DNA of 51,984 bases. Source: Candidatus Heimdallarchaeota archaeon LC_2. Lineage in GTDB: Archaea > Asgardarchaeota > Heimdallarchaeia > Heimdallarchaeales > Kariarchaeaceae. A program made the position numbers and the translations under genes. Below are positions 1 through 10,500 of this stretch, piece by piece; the stretch's first letter is position 1, and each line of letters starts with the position of its first letter. The stretch lies in the NCBI GenBank assembly GCA_001940725.1, contig MDVR01000048.1:1-51984 (forward strand), given 5' to 3'. The notes under the pieces are model-generated. The model was not told where the DNA came from. It worked only from the letters and a program-made list of their open reading frames with translations, and ran no database searches.

Positions 1-1
1 G

Positions 2-1210
2 CAAAATGCTTTCAGAGGAATTGAAAAAAATAACCCTGCACTTTTCGCTATCTTTGGTGATGCCCAATGGACTAATAAAACTAGAATGCCAGATAGAGTA
101 TTACTGAATTTAATTGAACATTTTTCATCAATTAATTTTGGATTGGAGAATATTCCACAAGATAAACTAGGTGAGGCTTATGAATATCTGATTAAGCAAT
201 TTGCGGATGACAGTGGACATACTGCTGCTGAGTTCTACACCAATCGTACCTTGGTTAGTCTGATGACTGAAATACTAGACCCACAACCTGAAGAATCTGT
301 ATATGATCCTACATGTGGATCGGGTGGGATGTTATTGGTAGCAGCCTTACATCTTGCTGAACAGGAAAAGGAGTATCGAAATCTTAAACTCTATGGACAG
401 GAAATCAATCTGATCACATCAGCAATTGCAAAAATGAATCTCTATCTGCATGGAATTGAGGATTTTTTAATCGTTAGAGGAGATACTCTTGCTAATCCTG
501 CATTTGTTGAGGGAGATGAGTTGAAAAAATTCAATGTTATACTGGCTAATCCACCCTATTCGATCAAAAAGTGGGATCAAAAAGCATGGAGTAAAGATAA
601 ATGGGGGCGAAATATCTGGGGAACTCCACCTAAGGGTAGGGCAGATTATGCCTTCTACCAACATATTGTGAAAAGTCTTGATGAGGAGAATGGAAGGTGT
701 GCAATTTTATATCCTCATGGTGTTTTATTTAGAGATGAGGAGTATGAAATGAGAAAAAAACTTATCCAATCAGATATTATTGATTGTGTAATTGGTCTAG
801 GGCCAAATCTGTTTTATAACTCACCCATGGAGGCCTGTGTTATTTTCTGTACCACTAATAAACCTAACCATAAAAAAGGGAAAATACTATTTATCAACGC
901 GCTTGATGAGATAAAACAGGAAGCTAAGCAGAGTTTTCTTGAGAAAGAGCATATAAAAAAAATTGCAGAAGCATATAGAAATTTTGAGGATAAAGAAAAT
1001 TTTTGTAGAATAGTAAATGTCAATGAAATTAAAGAAAAAGATTGGAATCTTGCAATTATTAGATATGTGAAACTTGGTAATAATAATGCGGATAAAGACG
1101 AAAGATCATTGAGTGGGATTATAAAAGAATGGGACTATTATGCTAGGCAATCAAATGAAGAAATGGATAATTTTCTTATGAATTTGAAGGAGGTTGGAAT
1201 TATTGAATAA
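2..1210 (+). CDS. hsdM: Type I restriction-modification methyltransferase subunit HsdM, 5'-partial
   Basis: This is the DNA N6-adenine methyltransferase subunit of a type I restriction-modification complex; it acts with HsdS on host DNA and SAM. The frame is open from base 2, and the residues before the first ATG (base 86: NAFRGIEKNNPALFAIFGD) match the HsdM helical N-terminal region, so the gene starts before the window and the ATG at 86 is internal. Visible motifs are the SAM-binding DPTCGSGGMLL and the catalytic NPPYS, in the usual order, with the HsdM-typical GRADYAFYQH segment between them and the C-terminus. The 3' end overlaps hsdS by 17 bases, as expected for translational coupling. 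No hsdR lies in the window; it may be upstream. Family assignment is secure; completeness cannot be judged. Confidence 0.95.
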   Translation, partial: QNAFRGIEKNNPALFAIFGDAQWTNKTRMPDRVLLNLIEHFSSINFGLENIPQDKLGEAYEYLIKQFADDSGHTAAEFYTNRTLVSLMTEILDPQPEESVYDPTCGSGGMLLVAALHLAEQEKEYRNLKLYGQEINLITSAIAKMNLYLHGIEDFLIVRGDTLANPAFVEGDELKKFNVILANPPYSIKKWDQKAWSKDKWGRNIWGTPPKGRADYAFYQHIVKSLDEENGRCAILYPHGVLFRDEEYEMRKKLIQSDIIDCVIGLGPNLFYNSPMEACVIFCTTNKPNHKKGKILFINALDEIKQEAKQSFLEKEHIKKIAEAYRNFEDKENFCRIVNVNEIKEKDWNLAIIRYVKLGNNNADKDERSLSGIIKEWDYYARQSNEEMDNFLMNLKEVGIIE

Positions 1211-2363
1211 AGACAATTGGAAAAAGGTTAAACTAGGAGATATTATAAAAAATATTAGTGTGTCTATAAAAAACCCAATTGAAAAAGGAGTAAAAAAAGT
1301 TATAGGACTTGAACACTTAGACACAGGTTCTTTGCAAATTACAAGAAATAATGGGATTTCTGAAGTGGGATCATTTACTCGTGGATTTAAAAAAGGTCAA
1401 ATGTTATTCAGTAAACGGAGAATTTACTTAAAAAAGGCAGCGTTAGCTGAATTTGATGGTATATGTTCAGGAGATATTCTAGTTTTTGAAAACAAAGAGG
1501 CGTTTCTATCATCAAATTTACTCCCATTTATTATACATAATGAAAGATTATTCGAGTATGCAGAAGAAACTTCAGCTGGGTCATTATCTCCAAGAACTAA
1601 ATGGAAAGATCTTGCAAAGTATGAATTAATGCTTCCACCTATTGGAGAACAAGAAAGAATTGCAAAAATACTGTGGGCAGTTGAGGATGTAATTAGAAAA
1701 AAAGAGAGATTGTTGAAAAGTATTACAAAATTTAAGATGTCAGTAATGCAAAGTATCCTTTTTACAGGAATTGGTCATTTAGAATTTAAGAAAATTAATT
1801 ACCAAGGTAAAATGATTGAAATCCCATCTAATTGGGAAAAAAGTACTATTGATGAAGCATGTAACATTTTAGATTCGAAAAGAATCCCAATAAATTCAAA
1901 AGAAAGAGCAAAAATTAAAGGGAAAATCCCATATTATGGTGCTAATGGTGTGGTTGATTTTATAAATAAACATATTTTTGATGAGGATTTGATTTTGTTA
2001 GCCGAAGACGGTGGTAATTTTGATCAGTTTGCTAGTAGACCAATAGCTTATAAGATTTCAGGGAAAAGTTGGGTAAATAATCACGCTCATGTTTTAAAAT
2101 CAAAATATAACTGGAATCAGGATTGGATTTTTTATAATATTGTACATAAAAACATTAAACCTTATATTAATCCAGGAACAAGAGCTAAATTAAACCAATC
2201 AGATTTACGAAAAATCCCAATACTAAAACCACCTTTAACAGAACAAATTGAAATTGCATCAATATTAGCATCAATGGATAAGCAAATTAAATCAATTGAA
2301 AGTCTAATTGAGATAAAGATAATAATGAAGAAACATTTGTTAAATCACTTGTTATCAAATTAA
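1194..2363 (+). CDS. hsdS: Type I restriction-modification specificity subunit HsdS
   Basis: This is the sequence-recognition subunit of the type I system. The 389 residues form the usual two target-recognition domains, each followed by a conserved helical spacer: PPIGEQERIAKILWAVED near residue 155 and PPLTEQIEIASILASMDK near residue 345. This internal repeat is diagnostic of HsdS. The start used here is a TTG inside the hsdM 3' end; a second TTG nine bases later is equally possible, and no ATG fits. Length is normal for a full two-domain subunit, so it looks intact. What DNA sequence it recognises cannot be read from the gene. Confidence 0.93.
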   Translation: MELLNKDNWKKVKLGDIIKNISVSIKNPIEKGVKKVIGLEHLDTGSLQITRNNGISEVGSFTRGFKKGQMLFSKRRIYLKKAALAEFDGICSGDILVFENKEAFLSSNLLPFIIHNERLFEYAEETSAGSLSPRTKWKDLAKYELMLPPIGEQERIAKILWAVEDVIRKKERLLKSITKFKMSVMQSILFTGIGHLEFKKINYQGKMIEIPSNWEKSTIDEACNILDSKRIPINSKERAKIKGKIPYYGANGVVDFINKHIFDEDLILLAEDGGNFDQFASRPIAYKISGKSWVNNHAHVLKSKYNWNQDWIFYNIVHKNIKPYINPGTRAKLNQSDLRKIPILKPPLTEQIEIASILASMDKQIKSIESLIEIKIIMKKHLLNHLLSN

Positions 2364-2477
2364 CAAAAATTTATTTTTATTAATAGATTGTTTATTCAAT
2401 TTGAGTCCTTTAAAAATAAATGGCAATGAGAATAAGTTGGAGATATTTGAATTGGCCTTATCAAAAAATAGTTTCTG

Positions 2478-2494
2478 ATATTTGTGTCAATGTA
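2478..2494 (+). repeat. Left arm of 17-bp inverted repeat
   Basis: This arm is identical to the reverse complement of 4492-4508. It lies in the 334-base gap after hsdS, which is otherwise AT-rich and holds no gene that I can support. Further GTGACAATG and GATGACAATC motifs follow near 2540 and 2570. Confidence 0.8.
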
Positions 2495-2669
2495 TTTTCA
2501 AAAATAGATGCAAAAGCAACGTTTTTGTCAGAAATAAGTGACAATGAATATTGAAATAACAGTTATAGATGACAATCTAATTTTACACATATTAACTGTA
2601 ATTTGGAATAATAAGTTGGCTACATATAACTAAATTCCTCGTTATTTGTGCAAATTTGGTTGAAATAGG

Positions 2670-2678
2670 TTATAAAAG
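2670..2678 (+). promoter_or_regulatory. TATA box for the 2698 gene
   Basis: TTATAAAAG is centred about 24 bases before the ATG at 2698, the archaeal distance from TATA to transcription start, so this message is probably leaderless. It would be a promoter inside the cassette, driving both 2698 and 3149. Confidence 0.6.
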
Positions 2679-2697
2679 AGATATAGCCATTTAAACT

Positions 2698-3138
2698 ATG
2701 GATTTGAGTGTATTTGAAGATAATAATTATGATTTCTTAAATCATGAATTAAGTGATTTTGATGTAATAATACTAGGAAGTAAGAGTAGTAATACAAGAG
2801 AGTTTGAAGTTGAAAATGTAGAAATTTTTGATATGATGCGTAAAGGTGGTATGAAAGTGACACTATTAGTCGAAGATGGTGAGGATGTTAGATACATCGA
2901 TAATAGATCAATTGTTTTTACTTTGGTGACGATTATTAGTACTATGGCAGCAACCATAACTATTTACGAATTTATAAAGGACTACTATGAAGAAAGAGAA
3001 GAGAATAAGGGAAATCAAGATGCAGAACCTTCAAAATTTAAATTCAAAGGATTAATTCGTGAAACTGGGGACTATATTAACTTTGAGGGTACTATTACTG
3101 AATTTTATGATGTAATTGAAAGTTTAGAACAAAGGTAA
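2698..3138 (+). CDS. Hypothetical small membrane protein
   Basis: I do not recognise this 146-residue protein. It has an acidic N-terminal region of about 68 residues, one clear hydrophobic segment near residues 70-90 (SIVFTLVTIISTMAATITIY), a charged linker (DYYEEREENKGNQDAEPSK) and a C-terminal stretch of alternating polar and hydrophobic residues (FKGLIRETGDYINFEGT) that could be a small beta domain. The layout suggests a single-pass membrane protein with domains on both sides. A TATA box precedes the ATG at leaderless distance. The next gene starts 10 bases after the stop, so the two are probably one transcript. Its place next to a restriction-modification locus and inside an inverted-repeat cassette suggests an accessory, possibly defensive, role; that is inference only. 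Confidence 0.65.
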   Translation: MDLSVFEDNNYDFLNHELSDFDVIILGSKSSNTREFEVENVEIFDMMRKGGMKVTLLVEDGEDVRYIDNRSIVFTLVTIISTMAATITIYEFIKDYYEEREENKGNQDAEPSKFKFKGLIRETGDYINFEGTITEFYDVIESLEQR

Positions 3139-3148
3139 GGTGGTCTAG

Positions 3149-4066
3149 TTGGAGGATAAGATACTTCTTGAGAGAGCAAAGACTAAATTTAGACAAAATG
3201 AATATGATAAAAGTGAAGAATTGTATTTAGAATTGATTGACCATCAATTTGATGGATGGTCAATATCAAATGATGAATTTGCCAAGCTAAAATATCTAAG
3301 TGCGTTATTGGAATATTGTGCAAACTTCAAGGAAATATATCTACAAGACCTAAATGGTGAGAAAAAAGCAAAAGGAAGAAAATTATTTATTAAGACAATT
3401 TTACTCACAAATTATCTTAAGAGTAATATAAAATTTGAAGGTCTTGAAAGTGATTATTTCGATATAAACCATCTGACAAATCACTATGTCAACTTATATG
3501 GTTGTCGTTTTCCAACAGCAAATGGTATCGGTGTGAATGTATGTAAAATTAGAGTTGATTATCTTAAAAGACATCCACCACAGTTATATCCATCACTCGG
3601 AATGAAATATGATTTAGAGTGTTCCGTTTGTGGAAAACCACCACATGATCCAAATTGCGTTCATATTCCTGGCGATTTGGATGAAAATGGACAATTAATT
3701 ACAAGAAATGCAGAAAATATTGAGTTTGATCATTTAGCATTGACTGAAAACCCCGAGAGCAAGGGAACAATGATATTAAGAAACAACGCACACATAATCC
3801 ATTTAAAGGACTTAAAAATGATAAACGGGTACACAATTGATGATGTAAATAGTTATAAAATTGATGCAATCTGCCATATATGCACTGATGATGAGGAATC
3901 TAAACCTTCAAATTTGAATCTGAATGAATTTTTGATGAATCAAGCAGTTAACATTGATTGGGTAGTTGAAATACTAAAAGATAATCACAAAAAAGTCCCA
4001 ATTTGGGATTTAGAGAAATTTGATAAATATCAACAAAATAGAATAGAAGAAGAACCTTCGTTTTAA
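3149..4066 (+). CDS. Hypothetical protein with two Cys-pair (zinc-like) sites
   Basis: This is a 305-residue protein that I cannot assign to a named family. The first 100 residues look helical and begin with a TPR-like stretch (RAKTKFRQNEYDKSEELYLELI). The middle carries CSVCGKPPHDPNCVHIPGD, a CxxC-Cys-His arrangement of the kind seen near HNH-type or zinc-binding domains, and a second pair, CHICTDD, follows near residue 247; together they could bind one or two zinc ions. A conserved-looking EFDHLALTENPES segment sits between them. The start is TTG, supported by a Shine-Dalgarno-like AAGGTGG (3137-3143) five bases upstream. It follows 2698-3138 by 10 bases. A helical N-terminus plus a metal-binding C-terminus would suit a sensor or nuclease-like partner, but no catalytic motif is certain. 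Confidence 0.7.
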   Translation: MEDKILLERAKTKFRQNEYDKSEELYLELIDHQFDGWSISNDEFAKLKYLSALLEYCANFKEIYLQDLNGEKKAKGRKLFIKTILLTNYLKSNIKFEGLESDYFDINHLTNHYVNLYGCRFPTANGIGVNVCKIRVDYLKRHPPQLYPSLGMKYDLECSVCGKPPHDPNCVHIPGDLDENGQLITRNAENIEFDHLALTENPESKGTMILRNNAHIIHLKDLKMINGYTIDDVNSYKIDAICHICTDDEESKPSNLNLNEFLMNQAVNIDWVVEILKDNHKKVPIWDLEKFDKYQQNRIEEEPSF

Positions 4067-4191
4067 CCATAATGGAGAAACTAGAATGAGATTTCCACTT
4101 TTAATCATCGATCAACAATCGAAAATATTAATTCAAGAGTTATAAAAATAACTAATGATTAAATTTTTATTCAATTCGAAGGGTAAAGCAA

Positions 4192-4422
4192 TTGCTTTTG
4201 TTCAAGGACAATTTGTATACAAATGACTGGTTTTTGCATAGATGGTTGCCTTGGAATGAAACCGAAGTTTATAGCAGAAATGGTCAATATATAGGAACAA
4301 TTGTCGGTAGCAACAGATTGTTTAAATTTAGTACTCATTCTTTTAGTGGTAATCCTGGAAACCCAGGCAATCATGGATCATATTCTCTTCCATCTTATGC
4401 CTCCGATATACTAATAGAATAA
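4192..4422 (+). CDS. Short glycine-rich hypothetical protein, start uncertain
   Basis: This is a 76-codon frame beginning at a weak TTG and open upstream to a TGA at 4156, so the true start is unclear and it may be a 5'-decayed gene. The peptide has an aromatic/basic N-terminus, a beta-like segment NGQYIGTIVGSNRLF and a collagen-like NPGNPGNHG run before the end. Composition is protein-like rather than random. The 125 bases before it contain only a possible 19-codon ORF at 4086-4145 with a GGAG upstream. It lies just inside the right arm of the inverted repeat. No function is proposed. Confidence 0.4.
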   Translation: MLLFKDNLYTNDWFLHRWLPWNETEVYSRNGQYIGTIVGSNRLFKFSTHSFSGNPGNPGNHGSYSLPSYASDILIE

Positions 4423-4435
4423 ATTTAATAGCATA

Positions 4436-4482
4436 CTCTCAATTATTCGGTATCCACTCTCATTTTTGTGTACATGCTCTCA
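4436..4482 (+). repeat. Three CTCTCA motifs spaced 20-21 bp
   Basis: CTCTCA occurs at 4436-4441, 4457-4462 and 4477-4482, two helical turns apart, next to the right arm of the inverted repeat. GTGTACATG and CTGTACATTG are interleaved with it. Such regularly spaced sub-terminal repeats are typical of transposase-binding ends such as those of IS21-like elements, but could also be an operator array. Confidence 0.55.
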
Positions 4483-4491
4483 CTTGTTCTG

Positions 4492-4508
4492 TACATTGAC
4501 ACAAATAT
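4492..4508 (-). repeat. Right arm of 17-bp inverted repeat
   Basis: TACATTGACACAAATAT is the exact reverse complement of 2478-2494. It lies 25 bases beyond the 3' end of nrdJ, which is read from the other strand. Confidence 0.8.
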
Positions 4509-4533
4509 ATACACTGCAAATAAATATTTGTAG

Positions 4534-7500
4534 TTAACTACAACCAGATGTACTACCACATTCAGGACACGCATAACAGCTGCCAGATCTAATTGCTATC
4601 GCACCACATTGGAAACAAATCTGATTATCATCAACAAATTCAGTTGGGGTTGAACCAGTTACGGCTGGACTCACACTTTTGTAAACTTGAGTTGGATTAC
4701 TATCTTCCTCGGTTAATTCAGTATAATCGATAATACCAGGTCTCTCTTCTTTGGGTAGAAACTCCAATGCTAGCCATCTGAAAATATAATCAATAATTGA
4801 TGATGCAATTGGAATTTTGGGATTCTTAGTCATACCACTTGGTTCAAATTTTGAATGAATGAATTTCCTGATTAATGCAGATAAAGGAACACCATATTGT
4901 AAACTCATGGAGGTTAAAACTGCAACTGTGTCCATGACACCACCAAGTGTTGACCCTTGTTTTGACATTTTAACGAATACTTCACCAGGGGTTTCATCGT
5001 CGTATAATCCAACTATTATGTATCCTTCATGACCGTTTACTTCAAATTTGTGAATTTTTGAATCTCTTGTCTCAGGCAATCTACGTCTTATAGGACCCGG
5101 ATGCTGTATAACCTCGTCATACTTTTTACCAATATCAGCTTTTGTGCCAGATTCGTCTTCAGTGTTTAGTGGTTGCAACCTTTTAGAGTTGTCACGATAA
5201 ATTGCTACTGCTTTTACACCCATTTGCCATGCTTTGATATAAACTTCGTTGATATCGTCAATAGTAGAATCTTCGGGCATATTCACAGTTTTTGAGATTG
5301 CACCACTGATAAATGGTTGTGCCGCGGCCATCATTGTGACATGAGCCATGTGAGGGATGGTTCGAGTAGAATTTTGGGATTTTATCGAACAATCAAAAAC
5401 TGAAAGATGTGGTTCTTTAAGACCTGGTGCACCTTCAGCTACACCTTTCTCATTGATATAATTAATAATCGTGTCTATTTCTTTTGGTAAATAACCGAGT
5501 TGCTTTAATGCTAGTGGGACGGTTGTATTAATGATTTTCATATAACCTCCACCTACTAATTTTTTATATTTAATCAAGGCAATATCGGGTTCAATACCTG
5601 TAGTATCCGCATCCATCATAAATGAAATTGTACCTGTAGGAGCAATGACGCTAACTTGAGCGTTTCTATAACCATATTCGATACCATGTTCCACAACATC
5701 GGTCCAAACTGACTGGGCTTTTTCAAAGAGGTTTTCATCTACAGCCTTTGAATTTAATTTATTTGCTGCATTACGATGCATATTCATAACAGTGAGCATT
5801 GCTTCACTATTTCGTGAATACCCAGAAAAAGCTCCCAAGTTTGCTGCAATTTTAGAACTCTGTAAATAAGATTGTCCCGTCATAAGAGAAGTGATAGCTG
5901 CAGTCATATTTCTAGCTTCATCAGAATCATATGCCAATCCTAATGACATTAGAAGTGCACCTAAATTTGTATATCCAATACCTAAAGTTCTGTAGATATG
6001 ACTATTTTCCTCGATTATAGTAGTAGGATAAGAAGATCTCCCTACAATAATTTCTTGAGCGGAAATAATAATGTTCACGGTGTGAATGAATGCATCAACA
6101 TTAAAGGAACCATCTTCATTTCGATACTTCATTAAATTGATCGAAGCTAGATTACATGCAGTATCATCTAGGAAAACATATTCAGAGCAATTATGAACTG
6201 TAATTCCATTGGCTATGAAGCTGTTAGTTACGGATTCAGTTAAGTCATAAACATCCTCATCTCCTATAAAATCAAGAGAATAAACCCGATCTACTGGTTT
6301 GTCTAGATATGTACTGACATTTTGATTCATTTGTTTAAGAGCTAGATTTTTTGAACTACCCTCCAAAAATCCCACATATTTCTCAAAATTGATACGACTG
6401 CTCCTACTTATCCTTAAGGAGTGCATTTGCCTCACTGAGTATTCCTTCAAACCCCCTTTCCCATCAGGTAACAAAGATTTGTTTGAAAGTCTTCTATTTA
6501 AATATAGTTTTGATTTAACTCCGAAGTTAAGTAGAGTAAGTTGGACTCCCTGTAACAGTTCCAAACTTGTTGAATCTAAACTTATGTACTGAGATTTATC
6601 TCCATAATTTGAAACAGTTCCATCAGCAGTGAAAAGTCCTTGTAAAATCCCTTTCTTTTCACTTAATGGCAAATTTAAGATCTCGTCACTTAGGTACTTT
6701 TCATGACTTTTTCGTGATAAATCGACATATTGTAGAATGGCATCAATAACAGATGATGCTCCGGTTGTGTAATACGCAACATTATTTTGATATTTAACAG
6801 TTGAAGGATTATCTTTATGGGTTTTCCTTTCAAAATTAAAAGCAACATAATCCTCAATTTTTTGTAAAATTGATTCCTCTTCAATTGCCATCGTAATTTT
6901 AATCTCAAGTCTATCAGTACCACCAACTTTAGATGTATGCCCATCACCTAAATACAAACCAATCATTTGGTAAAATTCTTTGTCCTCTATCTCTTCAAAC
7001 TGTGGAGTCGGATTAACTGCCAGTCTTACAAAATCATCTTTTTCTAAGAAACGAGCTTCAACAAATCCTCGATTTTCTGTCCAAATTCGGTGATCTGCTG
7101 TCAATTTTATTTTATAGCCGCTTTTGGTTGTTAGCAAATAAACCGGTTTATTACCAGTTGAGAACGAACCAGCCATTGAATGAGAGACGATTCTTCCATC
7201 CAAATTCGTTGAAATTTCAGTTGGTTGATCAATTAATTGATCGATTCTTTTTAATCTACCATCTGGTAATAAAATCTTTGTATCTCCAGTAACACACGGG
7301 TTAGATGCATTGATTGGCCCTGAAACCTTACAAGTGTGCCATTTATTAATAGTTGTGGAGTATTGTAATCCAGGATCACCACATAAATGAGTAGCTTCGG
7401 ATACCTTGTTTAGGATTTCACGAGCTTTAATAGACCTAACAATATCATTATTTGTTACCTTCTTTAAGTCCCATTTTCCATCAGTAAGAACATTATCCAT

Positions 7501-10500
7501 GAATTCATCAGTGACTCTTATTGAATGATTTGCATTCTGGAAAAACACTGAACTGTAAGCTTCTCCAGTAAATGAACCATCATACCCAGCATCGATTAGA
7601 GCCCATGCCTTCTTCTCTTCGTTAGCTTTGGAATCTATAAAATCAATCACATCAGGGTGCCATACATCAAGAAGTACCATTTTTGCTGCTCTTCGGGTGT
7701 TTGACGCATAAATTCCATTCGCAGATAGTAGATGTTCTCCTGCAACTTCTATATCATAGGTTTCTGCAATCTCAGATGGCGATACAGTCTTGAGTGTTAC
7801 AGGTACACATTGCGATAATCTAGAGGATATCAAGCCAACCACTTCTTCTGGGAATTTTTCTGATATAGCAACAACACCACCATAACCAACTGTAGGATTT
7901 GAGTGACCGAGTTTTCTCTCAATAAATTGCCTAGTACCTTTCACACCCCACTGATGAATATCTCCATATTCTATATCTCTATATCCCCATCCTTTGTTTG
8001 TTTTGTTGCTTGGAATGAATTGATCTTGGACTTTAACTGAGTATTGTCCTATGTGATTGGCAAAAAGTTGGGTAAATGTTGATCCAACAACATACAATCT
8101 GTATAGTGTCTTCCAGTTTCCAGTTTCTGCACGGGTGACTTTTAGTTTACTCGGAATACCTAATGTAAGCAGCAATTTCTGGATATTTTTTAAGTAAACC
8201 GGATCGATACTGGAGAATGAAAAACCTCCTCTTCTTTGGTAATTTCCATCAGCATCGAAATATCCAGCTATGAAGGAAGAACGAATATTTGGTTTCGCAG
8301 TAAAGAGTTGTTTTGGAAACTGCAAATTGTCGCCTTTACCTTTGGCTAAACTATTTATTTGAAGCAATTGAAGTAATCTTTTTCTAGTATAATTATAGAT
8401 AACATAGTTTCCTCGACCTTCTTGTTTGAATGGTTCATCTTTGAATAAGTCACGGCAATAAGACAGAAATTGGTCAATGGATCTCATACCAGTTTCATCT
8501 ATCGAGAAAGAAATTCTTATTCTCCACAATTCTTCAGTTATATTCCCATCTCCGTACATTAAACCAAGTATGTAAGCAAATTTATCGTTTAAGATCTTGG
8601 GTAATTTCATTTCATTTGTTGTTGTCTCATGTTTTTGATAAGTTCTTTCTGGATGAGTTAACAGTATTTCTTTACCTCCTAAAGAAGGCTGAAGGAGTAA
8701 ATAAAGTTGTTCACCTTCTTTGAATTCTTCAATCGGCTTAGTAAGGAAATTACCTAGCTCTGCATGCCAATATGCAAATTTGTGACCTGCAGTAACCTCC
8801 ACGTTATATCCCTCTATAGTCTGAACAAGAAAACATTGTTTCTTACCGTTGATCATAAAATCATTGATTGGTCGAGTTCCTTCATGCGTTAATACTAAAT
8901 CACCAATTGCTAGATCCTGAATAGGAATTAATCCGTCAGGTGTACTTACTAATGTTCCTTTCTTGTAACATTTTCCGCCCGATTTTATTGAACCAGCAAA
9001 TGAATCATAACCTTTCATGAAAGAAATGGGTCCACTTGAAGTTCCTCCAGTGGATAATGATTCACCTTTGGCCCTTAATTTTGATAGATTCACTCCACTC
9101 CCAGATCCATATTTGAAAATCAACCCCTCAGTTTTTGCAAGATCCAATATTGAGTCCATTGTATCCTCAACTGAGTTGATGAAACAGTTATGCACTAGAA
9201 TGGAATTTGTCAAATAATTACCTGAATTGGTTTGAATATCATACACATCTGACTTTCCTGTTGGAACGATTTCCACAATTTTCTGATATCTAATTTTAGG
9301 ACATTTTTTACCTTGAGTTCGTAAACTTCCAGTTAATTTATCTTGTTTTCTAGTAGAAATGAAATTAATTTCTGAAGCAAATGCTTTACGTTCAGAATGG
9401 ATTGAAATGTCGACCTCCCACATATCGTATCTATCGGATCTGTTTTCCCGTTTCTGCCTTAATCTACTATAGATACCAAAACGAGATAAAAGAACCACTA
9501 CATCTTCCATCCAATTTTTAGATATTGTAGCTAATGCAAGGTGTGAGGATGTACCATTATTTGAAATATATCCATCACTTTCAAATACACTTCTAAGATA
9601 TGCTCGAACAACATCATTTGGTGCAGTGTAAATTATTTTAGGGATTCTAATGTGCTTCCCACGATTTAACAATTCATATTTTTGCACGAATTCACGTAGA
9701 ACTTCACCATACAACCTTATTCGGTTTGCAATAATTAATCCTTCATGGGTTTTAGATTCAACTCCTATCTCATTAAAATGGACATCTGGAAATACATTTT
9801 CTAAATGCGTCTTAACCCATTGCTCTTCATCTTCATTTATAACAATAAACTCTAAGGTCAACGATTTATTAGTTCCGGTTTCATATTGACCGACAAATCC
9901 ATCAGCTTGTAACCAGCCAGCTAATGCCGCTTCACTTACAAATTTGCGATCTTCACAAGGAGGGGTAAAGGTTTTCGCTTTCTTGGTATATACTCTCATA
10001 TATTCGCCAATTTCAAGCTGATCAACTCTTTTCCACTCTAATCGTTTTGTCCTACGCTCTGAATGAACACAAACAAGATGATCACCAGTTACTTCAACAA
10101 AGTGCCCATCATTAAGAACTAACTTAAAAACATCTTTTTTTCCATTATGCATTACATTTAGAACTTGAGTTATTCCTTTGGAGTCATATACAGGTAATCC
10201 TATTAAGTTTTCTTCCACGATTTCACCGATAGGGATCAATCCTTGTGTGGTATTAATTAACGAATTATATGGTTGACAAGCAGAGCTCTGAGGCTTCTCT
10301 AAAGTTCCCATATTAAACCATACAGGACTATTGAAAGATGCGTGTTGGTTCAAAAGAATATGAGTTAATTCTTCGACAAAGATATTCTTATTAAGTTCAG
10401 ATTTGAAATACTTACCTTCCAATCCCCATTTACCTACTGTATTAACAACACGATCAATTAGCTGTTTTAATGAAGTTTCTCTCTCAGGTTTTCCTAATCT

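Larger units (their letters stand above)
2478..4508. mobile_element. Candidate mobile cassette bounded by a 17-bp perfect inverted repeat
   Basis: ATATTTGTGTCAATGTA at 2478-2494 recurs as its exact reverse complement at 4492-4508. Between them lie two apparently co-transcribed ORFs (2698-3138, 3149-4066), a short ORF (4192-4422) and sub-terminal short repeats on both sides: GTGTCAATG, GTGACAATG and GATGACAATC on the left, three CTCTCA on the right. IS21-like and related elements have comparable repeated ends. No transposase is visible inside, so this would be a non-autonomous or decayed element carrying cargo. No convincing target-site duplication is seen. The inverted repeat is observed; mobility is inferred. 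Confidence 0.45.

Noticed and set aside
86..1210. hsdM starting at the ATG at 86
   Set aside because: The frame is open to base 2 and the upstream residues match HsdM, so the gene is cut by the window edge.
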